Positions 51,270 to 60,722 of a stretch of 64,000 bases of DNA are shown here, piece by piece; position 1 is the first letter of the stretch, and every line of letters begins with the position of its first letter. This DNA is from Bog-756 sp963703145 (GTDB lineage Bacteria > Actinomycetota > Acidimicrobiia > Acidimicrobiales > RAAP-2). Where the stretch lies: assembly GCA_963703145.1 (NCBI GenBank), contig OY969793.1, positions 434,001-498,000 on the forward strand, written 5' to 3'. A program made the translations under genes and the position numbers. The notes beneath the pieces are model-generated. The model was not told the origin of the DNA. It saw only the letters and a list, made by a program, of their open reading frames with translations, and did not search any database.

Positions 51270-52148
51270 ATGGGAGCACTGGACGGACGCATCGCCATCA
51301 TCACCGGGGCGGGCCGGGGGATCGGCCGCGAACATGCCCTGCTCTTCGCTTCCGAGGGAGCCAAGCTGGTGGTCAACGACCTGGGCGGCGCGGTCGACGG
51401 CTCGGGGGACGACCGGTCGGCCGCCCAGCGGGTGGTCGATGAGATCACCGCGGCGGGGGGCGAGGCGGTGTCCAACGCCGATGACATCACCGATTGGGAT
51501 GGTGGCAAGCGGCTCATTGACACTGCCCTCGAAGCCTTCGGTGATCTCCACGTTCTGATCAACAACGCCGGCATCCTGCGTGACCGGGTCCTGGTCAACA
51601 TGTCCGAAGAAGACTGGGACTCGGTGATCCACGTCCATCTGAAGGGCCACTTCGTGCCCACCCGCCACGCCGCCGCCTACTGGCGCGAGCAGACCAAGGC
51701 GGGCAAGGAGGTCAAGGCCTCGGTGATCAACACGTCGTCGACCTCGGGTCTCCTCGGCAACCCGGGCCAGTCCAACTACGGCGCGGCCAAGGCCGGCATC
51801 GCCGCGTTCACCACCATTGCCGCAGACGAACTGGTCCGCTACGGCGTCCGGGTCAACGCCATCGCGCCGGCCGCCCGCACCCGGATGACCGAGCAGACCC
51901 CGGGCCTCTCCGACATCGTCCAGGCCCCGGCCGACGCCTCGGTGTTCGACAGCTGGGATCCCGCCAACGTCTCGCCCCTGGTGGCGTACCTGGCCACCGA
52001 AGGCTGCCCCGCCACCGGTCGCGTGTTCTTCGTGCAGGGCGGCCAGGTCCGGCTGTTCCAGCCATGGACCATGACCGACTCCATCGACAAGGACGACCGC
52101 TGGACGGTTTCGGAGCTGCAGGCGGAGATGCACCGGCTCGGAGGCTGA
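51270..52148 (+). CDS. SDR-family dehydrogenase, MFE-2/17-beta-HSD4-like
   Basis: 292 residues. SDR with TGAGRGIG near residue 12, the diagnostic long loop VVNDLGGAVDGSGDD, NNAGILRD, the catalytic Ser in NTSSTSGL, and the Tyr/Lys pair YGAAKAG. This loop marks SDRs related to the dehydrogenase domain of peroxisomal multifunctional enzyme 2, which oxidise 3-hydroxyacyl-CoA. A lipid or steroid CoA-ester oxidation role is likely. A 111-base gap before it shows nothing clear. The MFS gene starts 3 nt after the stop. Confidence 0.86.
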   Translation: MGALDGRIAIITGAGRGIGREHALLFASEGAKLVVNDLGGAVDGSGDDRSAAQRVVDEITAAGGEAVSNADDITDWDGGKRLIDTALEAFGDLHVLINNAGILRDRVLVNMSEEDWDSVIHVHLKGHFVPTRHAAAYWREQTKAGKEVKASVINTSSTSGLLGNPGQSNYGAAKAGIAAFTTIAADELVRYGVRVNAIAPAARTRMTEQTPGLSDIVQAPADASVFDSWDPANVSPLVAYLATEGCPATGRVFFVQGGQVRLFQPWTMTDSIDKDDRWTVSELQAEMHRLGG

Positions 52149-52151
52149 GCG

Positions 52152-53768
52152 GTGTCCCCGGCGAGGGGGCCCGCCCGACCGGCGGGGGGTGACTCGGACT
52201 TCGAGGACAGCGAGGTGATCGAGGCCGAGGCCCTGCTCAGCGGCTCCGGCGCGGGTGCCGAGGGCGGGATCGTCGTGCCGTGGCCGGTGCTGTTCCGCCG
52301 GCGCATCCACCACCGTGTCGCCCGGTCGGAGCGCTATCAGTGGTGGGTCCTGTGGACCGTGCTGGCCGGTCTGTTGTCGGTCAACATCACCTTCACCGTC
52401 TTCGTCGTGGCCCTTCCCCAGGTGGCCGAGCAGCTGCACACCTCGGTGACCACCCTGACCTGGACCTCGACCGCACCACTGCTGGCCTTCGGGGTGGCCG
52501 CCCCGGTGCTGGGCAAGCTGGGTGACCTCCGTGGCTACCGCCGTCTGTACCTGTGGGGCCTCTCCGGAGCCGCCGTCAGCGTGGTGCTGACCGCCTCGGC
52601 GCCGACGGCCGGGGTACTGATCGCCGCCCGGCTGTTCGACGGCGTCCAGGGGGCCGCCACCGGGGCGGCGTCGATGGCCCTGGTGCTCCAGGCCTTCTCC
52701 CACGAGGACCGGGTCAAGGCCCTGGGCTGGTGGGCGCTGGTGGGGGCGGGAGGCCCGGTGCTCGGGGTCACCATCGGGGCGCCCATCATCCAGTACTTCG
52801 GGTGGCGGGCGCTGTTCTGGGGGGAGCTGCCCCTCATGGCCTGTGCGGCCGTCCTGGCCGTCATCGTCCTGCCCGCCCGGGACCGGCCGGTCGACTCGGT
52901 CGAGGCCGAGGAGGTGGTGGGCGACGATGACCGACGACCGAGCCCGTGGAGCCAGCTCGACTGGATGGGCAGTTGGACCCTGGCCTTCGCCGTCACCGCC
53001 GGCCTGCTCGCCCTCAACGAGGCGCCCAGCTGGGGATTCACCAGTCCCCGGACCCTGGCCGTCCTCGCCGCCAGCGTGGTCGGCTTCGTGGTGTTCGTGG
53101 TCCACGAGCGCCGCGCCCCGCGCCCGCTCATCCCGCTGCGCTACTTCCGCCGACGCAACTTCGTGTTCCCCCTCGGGGCCCGGGCGTTGACCAACTTCTC
53201 CTACATGGGCGGGTTCTTCCTCTTCCCGATCCTGATGGAGCGCATCTACCACTACAGCGAGACCCGGGCCGGCCTGGAGTCGACGGCCCGCCCGCTGCTG
53301 TTCTCCCTCACCGCACCACTGGCCGGCTATGCCGCCGTCAAGGTGGGGGAGCGGCTCCTGGTCGTCCTGGGCGCGGTCATCCTCACCATCTCGATGCTGG
53401 TGTTCACCCAGCTCGGGTCCCACCCCACCCAGGTGGTGATCCTGGCCGCCCTGGCACTGTCCGGCGTCGGCATCGGGCTGGCCACCCCGACCACGGTGTC
53501 CTCATCGTCCAACGAGGTGGCACCGGACGAGCTCGGGGTGATGAGTGCCGCCCAACAGCTGATCACCCAGATCGGCATCGTGGCCGGCATCCAGGTGATG
53601 GTCACCGTGCAGGCGTCGGGCCATGGCGGCGTCGGGTCGCTGGCCTCGTTCCACCGCGCCTATGGCGTCGGCGCGGTGGTGGCGGTGCTCGCCGGGGTGT
53701 CCGGCTTCTTCATGCGCAACACCCCGCGGGGGGCGGGAGCCGCAGCCACCGATTCTCCGCCGGCCTGA
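52152..53768 (+). CDS. MFS transporter, DHA2 (EmrB/QacA-like) type
   Basis: 538 residues with about 13-14 membrane helices. The N-terminal 60 residues are acidic and cytoplasmic. Motif A-like LGKLGDLRGYRRLYLWG between helices 2 and 3 and motif C-like GGPVLGVTIGAPII in helix 5 indicate a drug:proton antiporter. The charged loop after DRPVDSVEAEEVVGDDD divides the two halves. The start is GTG 52152; an internal start cannot be excluded. It probably exports hydrophobic compounds and is co-transcribed with the SDR. Confidence 0.85.
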   Translation: MSPARGPARPAGGDSDFEDSEVIEAEALLSGSGAGAEGGIVVPWPVLFRRRIHHRVARSERYQWWVLWTVLAGLLSVNITFTVFVVALPQVAEQLHTSVTTLTWTSTAPLLAFGVAAPVLGKLGDLRGYRRLYLWGLSGAAVSVVLTASAPTAGVLIAARLFDGVQGAATGAASMALVLQAFSHEDRVKALGWWALVGAGGPVLGVTIGAPIIQYFGWRALFWGELPLMACAAVLAVIVLPARDRPVDSVEAEEVVGDDDRRPSPWSQLDWMGSWTLAFAVTAGLLALNEAPSWGFTSPRTLAVLAASVVGFVVFVVHERRAPRPLIPLRYFRRRNFVFPLGARALTNFSYMGGFFLFPILMERIYHYSETRAGLESTARPLLFSLTAPLAGYAAVKVGERLLVVLGAVILTISMLVFTQLGSHPTQVVILAALALSGVGIGLATPTTVSSSSNEVAPDELGVMSAAQQLITQIGIVAGIQVMVTVQASGHGGVGSLASFHRAYGVGAVVAVLAGVSGFFMRNTPRGAGAAATDSPPA

Positions 53769-53798
53769 GACCGACCGCGGGCCGGCCTCTCCGTGGGG

Positions 53799-54206
53799 CT
53801 ATGCGGTGATGGCCAGGATCCGCCCGGCGATCTCGGCCGCCGTCGGGTCGGGACTGATGGTCTGGAGGGCCATCAGCTTGGCGATGTCCCCTTCGACCTT
53901 GATCTTGCCCGACATGAACGCCTGGATGCCCGCCTGGGGGTTGCCCTCCACCAGGATGGCCCGGGCCACGTCGTAGTCCAGGGAGACCTTGAGGTCGACC
54001 GGGTCGATGTGGCCGGTGTCGAGCACCAGCTCCCCGGTCGAGGTGTCCACGTGGGCGTGGACCGTGCCCTCGCCGAAGGGCACAGCGGCGATGATGAGGT
54101 TCATCCGGATCGAGTGCTCGATCGGGGCGCCCTTGCCGTCGAACTCCGCCCGGATGGCCCGGGCCTGATCCAGCCACTCGTCGCTCAGAAACAGGTAGGT
54201 GGCCAT
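53799..54206 (-). CDS. SCP2 sterol-transfer-domain protein
   Basis: 135 residues from ATG 54206. The SCP2 fold is visible: SDEWLDQARAIRAEFDG, NLIIAAVPFGEGTVHAHVDT, VSLDYDVARAILVEGNPQAG and FMSGKIKVEGDIAKLMALQT, the last being the classic SCP2 signature. Such domains bind lipids or acyl-CoA esters and present them to enzymes. Convergent with the MFS gene and divergent from the hydrolase. The longer frame to 54548 overlaps the hydrolase and is noise. Confidence 0.88.
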   Translation of the reverse strand: MATYLFLSDEWLDQARAIRAEFDGKGAPIEHSIRMNLIIAAVPFGEGTVHAHVDTSTGELVLDTGHIDPVDLKVSLDYDVARAILVEGNPQAGIQAFMSGKIKVEGDIAKLMALQTISPDPTAAEIAGRILAITA

Positions 54207-54330
54207 CGCTGCAGTACTCCTCGTGAGTCGGTGGACGATCAGTGGGCCCAAGACTAGCGCCGGGTGTCGGGGGCTCTTCCGGCACCGAGACGCCCGTGAC
54301 TGCCCGCTCGGGCCGGTAGCATCCGGTGGC

Positions 54331-55104
54331 GTGAGCGCTCCCATCATCCCAGGTGCCGAGCCGTGGTCGTCCCCCGGTGGGAACCACGGCGTGCTGGTCC
54401 TCCATGGATTCACCGGCAATCCCCAGTCCATGCGACCGCTGGCCGAGGCCGTGGCCAAGGCCGGATTCACCGTCGAGCTGCCGCTCCTCCCGGGCCACGG
54501 CACCGACCTCTCGGACATGGTCCCGACCCGCTGGTCGGACTGGTCCACGGCGGCCGAGGCCGCCTATGAGGCCCTGGCGGCGCGCTGCGACAAGGTGGTG
54601 GTGGCCGGACTGTCCATGGGCGGGACCCTCACGTGCTGGCTGGCCGAGCACCATCCCGAGATCGCCGGCATCGCGCTGGTCAATCCCCAGGTAGACCCGC
54701 CCGACGCCGAACTGCGGGCCGGTCTGCAGGCCATGCTCGATGCCGGCACTGAGAGCTTCGACGCCATCGGATCGGACATCAAGGCCGAGGGGGTTACCGA
54801 GTCCGCCTACTCGGGGACACCCTTGGCCGCACTGTTGTCGCTCTTCGAGGGGAACGACGGGGTCCACGCCCACCTGGGGGAGATCCACTGCCCGGTGCTG
54901 TTGTTGAACAGCCGCGAGGACCACGTGGTCGCCCCGGTCTCGGGTGACGTGCTGGAGCGCTCGGTGGGTGGGCACGTCGAGCGCATCATCCTCGAGAACA
55001 GCTATCACGTGGCCACCCTCGACAATGACGCCCCCCTGATCGAGGAGCGGGTGGTCGAGTTCGCGGCACGGGTCCTCGATGGACCGGGCACCACCCCCTC
55101 ATGA
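54331..55104 (+). CDS. Alpha/beta hydrolase, carboxylesterase/monoacylglycerol-lipase-like
   Basis: 257 residues, GTG start at 54331. The oxyanion motif is LHGFTGNP, the nucleophile elbow GLSMGG, the Asp in LLLNSREDHVVAP, and the His in ENSYHVATLDNDA. The Est30/monoglyceride lipase subfamily fits best. It probably hydrolyses short acyl esters or monoacylglycerol. TAGCAT lies 8 nt before the GTG, close to the leaderless arrangement seen elsewhere. gatC begins 16 bases after its stop. Confidence 0.87.
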   Translation: MSAPIIPGAEPWSSPGGNHGVLVLHGFTGNPQSMRPLAEAVAKAGFTVELPLLPGHGTDLSDMVPTRWSDWSTAAEAAYEALAARCDKVVVAGLSMGGTLTCWLAEHHPEIAGIALVNPQVDPPDAELRAGLQAMLDAGTESFDAIGSDIKAEGVTESAYSGTPLAALLSLFEGNDGVHAHLGEIHCPVLLLNSREDHVVAPVSGDVLERSVGGHVERIILENSYHVATLDNDAPLIEERVVEFAARVLDGPGTTPS

Positions 55105-55120
55105 CCGCGGCGTCGCACTG

Positions 55121-55429
55121 ATGTCCGAACCCAAGCGCCTGACCCGGGACGAGGTGGCCCATGTCGCCGCGCTGGCCCGGCTGGAGCTCACCGACGACGA
55201 GCTCGAGCTGTTCACCGGGCAGCTGGCCAAGGTGCTCGACCATGCTGCCGACATCGCCGCCCTGGACCTCGACGATGTGGGCATGACCGCCCACGCCATG
55301 GCCGTGACCAATGTGCTCCGGCCCGACGAGCCCCGACCGGTCCTCGACCGCGACGAGGTACTGGCCCAGGCCCCCTCGGTCGAGGACCACCGCTTCCGGG
55401 TGCCCCGCATCCTCGGGGAGGCGCCGTGA
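55121..55429 (+). CDS. gatC: Glu-tRNA(Gln)/Asp-tRNA(Asn) amidotransferase subunit C
   Basis: 102 residues from ATG 55121. GatC stabilises the GatAB complex that amidates misacylated Glu-tRNA-Gln and Asp-tRNA-Asn. DEVAHVAALARLELTDDELE, LDDVGMTAHAMAV and the terminal FRVPRILGE match the family. First gene of gatCAB; its stop overlaps gatA (GTGA). Confidence 0.93.
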   Translation: MSEPKRLTRDEVAHVAALARLELTDDELELFTGQLAKVLDHAADIAALDLDDVGMTAHAMAVTNVLRPDEPRPVLDRDEVLAQAPSVEDHRFRVPRILGEAP

Positions 55430-56886
55430 CGTCTCCCCGGCCTGCCTACCACCTGGCCAACGCCGTCCGCTCGGGGGCCCGCTCGGCCCTGGAGGTCGCC
55501 GAGGAGCACCTGGAGGCCATCCAGACCGGGGACGCCGAGATCCACGCCTTCAACCTGGTCACCGCCGATCAGGCCCGGGCCCAGGCCATCGCCGTGGACC
55601 GTGCCGTGGCCGACGGGCGCGATCCGGGTCCGCTGGCCGGTGTGCCGGTGGCCCTGAAGGACAACCTGTGCACCCGGGGCGTGCCCACGACCTGCTCGTC
55701 CCGCATCCTGGCCGGGTGGCTGCCCCCCTACGACGCCACGGTGGTGTCCCGGCTGACCGGTGCCGGAGCGGTGATGATGGGGAAGACCAACATGGACGAG
55801 TTCGCCATGGGCTCCTCCACCGAGACGTCGGCGACGGGGCCCACCCGCAACCCCCACGACACCGCTCGCGTGCCGGGTGGCTCCTCGGGAGGCTCGGCGG
55901 CGGCCGTGGCCGCCGGGTTCGCCCCCTTGGCCCTCGGGTCCGACACCGGGGGATCGATCCGCCAACCGGCCGCCCTGTGCGGGGTGGTGGGCCTCAAGCC
56001 CACCTACGGCACGGTGTCCCGGTTTGGGCTGGTGGCCTTTGCCAGCTCGCTCGACCAGATCGGGCCGTTCGCCGCCTCGGTGGCCGACGCCGCGTTGCTG
56101 TTCGACGTGATCGGCGGCCACGACCCGTGTGATTCGACCTCGCTCAACCGACCGACCCCCCGGGTGCTGTCGGTGCTCGACGACGGGGTGGCCGGCCTCA
56201 CCGTCGGGGTGATCACCCAGTTCCTCGAGGGTGCGGACCCCGACGTGGCCACGCGCATCCGCGAGGCGGCCGACGCGTTGGCCGCGGCCGGGGCCCGGGT
56301 GGAAGAGGTCTCCGTTCCCGAGGTCACTTTGGGGCTGTCCGCCTACTACCTGATCGCCCCGGGCGAGGCCTCGTCCAACCTGGCCCGCTACGACGGCGTC
56401 CGCTACGGGCTGCGGGTCGAGGCGGAGGACACCGTGGCCATGAACACCGCCACCCGGTCGGCCGGCTTCGGCGACGAAGTCAAGCGGCGGATCATGCTGG
56501 GCACCTACGTGCTGTCGGCGGGGTACATGGACGCCTATTACAACCAGGCCCTCCGGGTCCGCACCCGGATCATCGAGGGCTTCGCCGCCGCCTACGGCCG
56601 CTGTGACGTGCTGCTCGGACCCACGGCCCCCACCACGGCGTTCCCGCTCGGGGCCAAGACCGGCGATCCCCTCACCATGTACCTGTCCGACGTCTGCACC
56701 ATCCCGTCCAACCTGGCCGGCCACCCGGCCATCAGCGTCCCCTTCGGCGTCGGTGACGACGGACTGCCGGTCGGGGCCCAGATCCTCGGCCCCGCCCTCT
56801 CGGAGGGGACCATCATGAAAGTGGCGGCCGTGGTGGAGGCAGCCGCACCCGCCCGCCCCGTGCCGTCCTTGGGGGTGTCGGCATGA
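55426..56886 (+). CDS. gatA: Glu-tRNA(Gln) amidotransferase subunit A
   Basis: 486 residues, GTG start. Amidase-signature enzyme that releases ammonia from glutamine for GatB. The Ser-cisSer-Lys triad is visible: Lys in VALKDNLC, cis-Ser in VPGGSSGGSAAAV and the nucleophile Ser in SDTGGSIRQPA. C-terminal region ends with SNLAGHPAISVPFGV. Overlaps both neighbours by 4 nt. Confidence 0.96.
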   Translation: MTSPRPAYHLANAVRSGARSALEVAEEHLEAIQTGDAEIHAFNLVTADQARAQAIAVDRAVADGRDPGPLAGVPVALKDNLCTRGVPTTCSSRILAGWLPPYDATVVSRLTGAGAVMMGKTNMDEFAMGSSTETSATGPTRNPHDTARVPGGSSGGSAAAVAAGFAPLALGSDTGGSIRQPAALCGVVGLKPTYGTVSRFGLVAFASSLDQIGPFAASVADAALLFDVIGGHDPCDSTSLNRPTPRVLSVLDDGVAGLTVGVITQFLEGADPDVATRIREAADALAAAGARVEEVSVPEVTLGLSAYYLIAPGEASSNLARYDGVRYGLRVEAEDTVAMNTATRSAGFGDEVKRRIMLGTYVLSAGYMDAYYNQALRVRTRIIEGFAAAYGRCDVLLGPTAPTTAFPLGAKTGDPLTMYLSDVCTIPSNLAGHPAISVPFGVGDDGLPVGAQILGPALSEGTIMKVAAVVEAAAPARPVPSLGVSA

Positions 56887-58322
56887 AGCCGGGGTGGGAG
56901 ATGGTCATCGGGCTCGAGGTCCACTGCGAGCTGAAGACGGCCACCAAGCTGTTCTGTGGCTGTCCCAACATGTTCGGCGACGAGCCCAACACCAACATCT
57001 GCCCGGTGTGCCTGGGCCTGCCCGGATCCCTCCCGGTCATCAACCAGCGGGCGGTCGAGCTGGCCATGGCCATCGGCACCGCCCTCAACTGCGAGATTCT
57101 GCCCTCCACCTTCCACCGCAAGAACTACTTCTACCCGGACCAGGCCAAGGACTACCAGATCAGCCAGTACGACGAGCCGATCAACGCCAACGGCCACCTC
57201 GACCTGCCCGACGGCAGCCGGGTAGGGATCGAGCGGGCCCACATGGAAGAAGACACCGGCAAGACCAGCCATGCCGGTTCGTCGGGCCGGATCCACGGAT
57301 CGGACTACTCCCTCGTGGACTACAACCGCTCGGGTGTGCCGCTGGTGGAGATCGTGAGCGCCCCCGACATGCGCACCTCCGCACAGGCCCGGGCCTACGC
57401 CTCCGAGCTCCGGGCCGTGCTGGTGGCCTCGGGTGCCTCGGACGGCAAGATGGAAGAGGGGTCGATGCGGGTCGACGCCAACGTCTCGGTCCGCCGCTCG
57501 ACCGACGACCCCTATGGCACCCGGTGCGAGATCAAGAACCTCAACTCGGTGCGGTCCCTGGGCCGGGCCATCGACTACGAGGCGGACCGCCAGATCGCCC
57601 TGCTCGAGTCGGGTGAAGCGGTGGTGCAGCAGACCCGGCACTGGGACGAGGACGCCGGGCGGACGGTGACCCTCCGTTCCAAAGAGGAGGCCTACGACTA
57701 CCGGTACTTCCTCGAGCCCGACCTGGTCCCGCTGGTCCCCGACGCCGAGTGGATCCGTGCGGTGGCCGACACCATGGGGCCGATGCCGGCGCTGCGCCGT
57801 TCCCAGCTGGTCGACCTCCTGGGCCGGTCCGGCGGTGTGGCCGACTCCCAGGTGGACCAGGTGGCAACCGTCGTAGACCTGGGCCTCGACCACCTGGTGA
57901 CTCTGGCGGTGGCCTCGGGGGTGTCCTCGTCCCTGGCTCTGGCCCGCACGGCCAACGAGGCCGCCACCGACCCCGATGCCGCCAAGCGCCTCGACCCCGA
58001 GTCCTATGTGGCCCTGTTGACCATGGAGTCGTCCGGCGAGCTCACCGCCACCCAGTCCAAGACGGTGCTGTCCGACCTGTTGGAGGCCGGTGGGGGCGAT
58101 CCGGCCACCATCGCTGCGTCCAAGGGGTTCGAGGCCATGTCCGAGGACTCGCTGGCCGCCACGGTGGCCGAGGTGGTGGCGGCCAACCCCGGCGAGTGGG
58201 CCCGGTACCGGGACGGGGAGGACAAGCTGGTCGGCTTTTTCACCGGCCAGGTGATGAAGGCCACCAAGGGCCAGGCCAACGGCCAGGCGGTGACCGCCGA
58301 ACTGGAGCGCCTACGGGCCTGA
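56883..58322 (+). CDS. gatB: Glu-tRNA(Gln) amidotransferase subunit B
   Basis: 479 residues. The kinase-like catalytic part begins IGLEVHCELKTATKLFCGC; CPVCLGLPGSLPVINQ and the GIERAHMEEDTGK stretch bind metal and ATP. The C-terminal YqeY-like tail (from about 330) recognises tRNA. It phosphorylates the misacylated Glu and transfers ammonia. Its last 12 bases overlap, convergently, the end of the GH43 gene. Confidence 0.97.
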   Translation: MKPGWEMVIGLEVHCELKTATKLFCGCPNMFGDEPNTNICPVCLGLPGSLPVINQRAVELAMAIGTALNCEILPSTFHRKNYFYPDQAKDYQISQYDEPINANGHLDLPDGSRVGIERAHMEEDTGKTSHAGSSGRIHGSDYSLVDYNRSGVPLVEIVSAPDMRTSAQARAYASELRAVLVASGASDGKMEEGSMRVDANVSVRRSTDDPYGTRCEIKNLNSVRSLGRAIDYEADRQIALLESGEAVVQQTRHWDEDAGRTVTLRSKEEAYDYRYFLEPDLVPLVPDAEWIRAVADTMGPMPALRRSQLVDLLGRSGGVADSQVDQVATVVDLGLDHLVTLAVASGVSSSLALARTANEAATDPDAAKRLDPESYVALLTMESSGELTATQSKTVLSDLLEAGGGDPATIAASKGFEAMSEDSLAATVAEVVAANPGEWARYRDGEDKLVGFFTGQVMKATKGQANGQAVTAELERLRA

Positions 58323-60722
58323 CCAGAGCTCGGGGCCGCTCAGGGCATTGATGCTCGGCGGCGGCCCACCGGCGGCCAGGTACGGCCCGGCCGAGGCGAA
58401 GCCGATCCGGGTGATGTCGACCGGCCGCGGCTCGCTGTGTCCGAGGGCCCGGATCGGGGTGTAGAGCAGCCAGGCGCCCGATCCGTCCAGGAACACCGAG
58501 CCTTCTCCGGGTCCGTCGCCTTGGGCGTTGGTGCCGAGGAGCGGCACATTGGCGTCGTCGGCACACGGCCCGGCCGGGCCCTTGCACCGGGCGGCACCAA
58601 TGCCGTAGCTGGGCTGGTTGAACCAGTTGCCGGAGTAGAAGACCCAGTAGACACCGGCGATCTCGACCATGTCCGGCGCTTCGACGATGGTGCCCTGCCA
58701 CGGCTCGTCGGGGCCCATCAGCTGATTCCGGGGACCGACCAGGGCCAGTCCGTTCGAGCTGAGGCGCTGGGACCACAGCGTGGTCGGCGTCGACTGGCCG
58801 CCGATGTTCTGGTCCGACTTCCACAGCATCCAGTTGGTGCCGTCGCTGTCGGTGAACACTCGGGGGTCGATGGAGCCCCCGAGTGTGGGCTGGCAGATGA
58901 AGGGCTTGTCGACCGGGGTGAACGGCCCGGTGGGGGAGTCCGAGACCGAGGAGCCGATGCACTGCTGTGGCGTCCCCCGGCGGGGGGCGGTGAAGTACAG
59001 CACGTAGGTCGAGCCGAACTGGTGGACGTCGGGGGCCCAGGTGAATCCCGCGACGCTCCACCGGGGCAGGACCGGTAGGGCATCGGTGACCGGGCTCCAG
59101 TGGTCGAAGTCGACCGAGGACGACACCGGCACGTTCACGATGTGCTGGGCGAGGTTGCCACTGGTGTAGAGGAAGTACCGGCCGTCGTTCACGACCAGCA
59201 CGGGGTCCGATTGGTTCTCATTCGAGTTGACGGTGATGCCCGGGGTCGAGGGCGTCGGGTTGGGTGGCGCCTGGAGGGCCTGGCTGAACGACGAGACCAG
59301 CGTCGAGGGGTGTTGGACCGATGACCGGTGGGCGGCCTGGGAGGAGCCGCTTCCGGTCCAGGCCACCACCGCCACGGCGGCGATCACCACCAGGCCAGCC
59401 AGGGCGATGACCGTAACCTTGCGGGCGGCGTGCTTCGAGGGCGGTGTCGAGGTGCCGGCGGGTCCGCCGTCGGTCCTCGGGGAGGGGGGCTCGACGGCCA
59501 CCGAGCTCGGGAGGGGTGGATCCGGTGAGACGGCCACCGACGTGGGGAGCGGGTGCGTGGGGGCCACCGGTCGGGTCACACCCGGGGCGTCGGCGGTCCC
59601 GGGGGTACCCACAGGACCAGCGTCGGTCGGTGTGCTCGGCGCTGCAGCCACCGATGCCGGGAGTGGGGTCGCGGCGACGGGGGTCGCTGCCACAGGGGTC
59701 AGTGGGACTGGGGCCGCCACGTCGGGGGTCTCTGGGTGCCGGGCCTCGATACCGACCGACTGGGGGAGGGGTGGATCAGCTAGGACGGCGACCGATGGCG
59801 GGAGAGGCGGCCTGGGGGGGTCGGGCTCGGAGACCGGCTCGGCTGGAGGACCCGGGTCCACTTCGTCGACCGGACCTAGGTCGGGTGGGGCTGCTGGCTC
59901 GGGGGCCTCGACGGTGTGATCCGTGGCCGGATCTGCGTCACGGAGGTCCGTCACCGGGTCCAAGCTGTCGAGGACGACCGCCAGGCGTTCGGTCTGGGGT
60001 GCCGATGCCGCCTTCTTCTCCCGGCGCTTGTGTTTGCGGACCTTCTTTCCCGTCGTCGATATGCCGGCCGACGCCGCCCCCACCCCGGTCGGCTGGTCAT
60101 CCACCCGGTCGGACGACCCGGACACGACCGCTGTCGACGGTGCCGCGTTCGGCTCGGTCACCGGTGCGAGGACCGGTGGGCCGGACGCATCCGCCCCGAC
60201 CGCAATCGTCGTGGCCGTGACCGCGTCGACGGTCGGTGACGTCGGTGGGACCATCGGCATCGAGGCGGCCTTGGTCCTCTTGTTCTCCTGGCGCTTCTGA
60301 CGCCGGGCTTCCTTGCCCTTCTTTGACCGTGTCACGCCCGCCGCCCGGCTCGGCTCTGACGCCTCGACCAACGCGTGGGTTGGGTCGGCGTCGGCCACTG
60401 TCGCTGTCGACGCGGACGGGCTTGCCTCGGTCACCGGTGTGGCGAGTGCCTCACCGCTCGCGTCCGTGCCGGCATCGGCCGCCGGCACCGCCGGCGAGGC
60501 CGGGTCCGCCACCGCCGACGAGGGCTCCACGACGGCTGGCGTCGGCTCGACCGGCGTCGACGGCTCGGCCACCACGCGCTCCGCACCTGTGCTCGTGGTC
60601 ACGTCGCCCTCAGGTTTCGGCACTACCTCGGTGTCGGTTCGGGCCTCCGGCTTCGGGGCGGCAGGCGGCTCGAGCAACTCGTACAGATTATGAACATGCC
60701 CCGTCCCCCGACCCCTGTGCAT
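58311..60722 (-). CDS. Membrane-anchored GH43-like glycoside hydrolase with long basic/Pro-rich N-terminus
   Basis: 803 residues. Cytoplasmic residues 1-435 are Pro/Ala/Thr-rich and disordered, with two basic patches (KKGKEARRQKRQENKRTK and KKVRKHKRREKK) and a repeated P-L-P-x-S-V-A/G motif (five copies between about 295 and 415). One membrane helix is at 436-455. The outer part is a GH43-type five-bladed propeller. Key acids are in QSDPVLV (Asp506, general base), SIDPRVF (Asp619) and TIVEAPDM (Glu680, general acid), with WAPDVHQFG. It probably acts on arabinan, xylan or a related polymer at the cell surface. The start is uncertain; ATG 60722 is the longest open choice and has no strong ribosome-binding site. 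Confidence 0.8.
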   Translation of the reverse strand: MHRGRGTGHVHNLYELLEPPAAPKPEARTDTEVVPKPEGDVTTSTGAERVVAEPSTPVEPTPAVVEPSSAVADPASPAVPAADAGTDASGEALATPVTEASPSASTATVADADPTHALVEASEPSRAAGVTRSKKGKEARRQKRQENKRTKAASMPMVPPTSPTVDAVTATTIAVGADASGPPVLAPVTEPNAAPSTAVVSGSSDRVDDQPTGVGAASAGISTTGKKVRKHKRREKKAASAPQTERLAVVLDSLDPVTDLRDADPATDHTVEAPEPAAPPDLGPVDEVDPGPPAEPVSEPDPPRPPLPPSVAVLADPPLPQSVGIEARHPETPDVAAPVPLTPVAATPVAATPLPASVAAAPSTPTDAGPVGTPGTADAPGVTRPVAPTHPLPTSVAVSPDPPLPSSVAVEPPSPRTDGGPAGTSTPPSKHAARKVTVIALAGLVVIAAVAVVAWTGSGSSQAAHRSSVQHPSTLVSSFSQALQAPPNPTPSTPGITVNSNENQSDPVLVVNDGRYFLYTSGNLAQHIVNVPVSSSVDFDHWSPVTDALPVLPRWSVAGFTWAPDVHQFGSTYVLYFTAPRRGTPQQCIGSSVSDSPTGPFTPVDKPFICQPTLGGSIDPRVFTDSDGTNWMLWKSDQNIGGQSTPTTLWSQRLSSNGLALVGPRNQLMGPDEPWQGTIVEAPDMVEIAGVYWVFYSGNWFNQPSYGIGAARCKGPAGPCADDANVPLLGTNAQGDGPGEGSVFLDGSGAWLLYTPIRALGHSEPRPVDITRIGFASAGPYLAAGGPPPSINALSGPELWSGP

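Noticed and set aside
50979..53423. 814-residue open frame on the minus strand
   Set aside because: Antisense to the D12 methylase, SDR and MFS genes; composition (Gly/Gln/His/Asp-rich) is a codon shadow.
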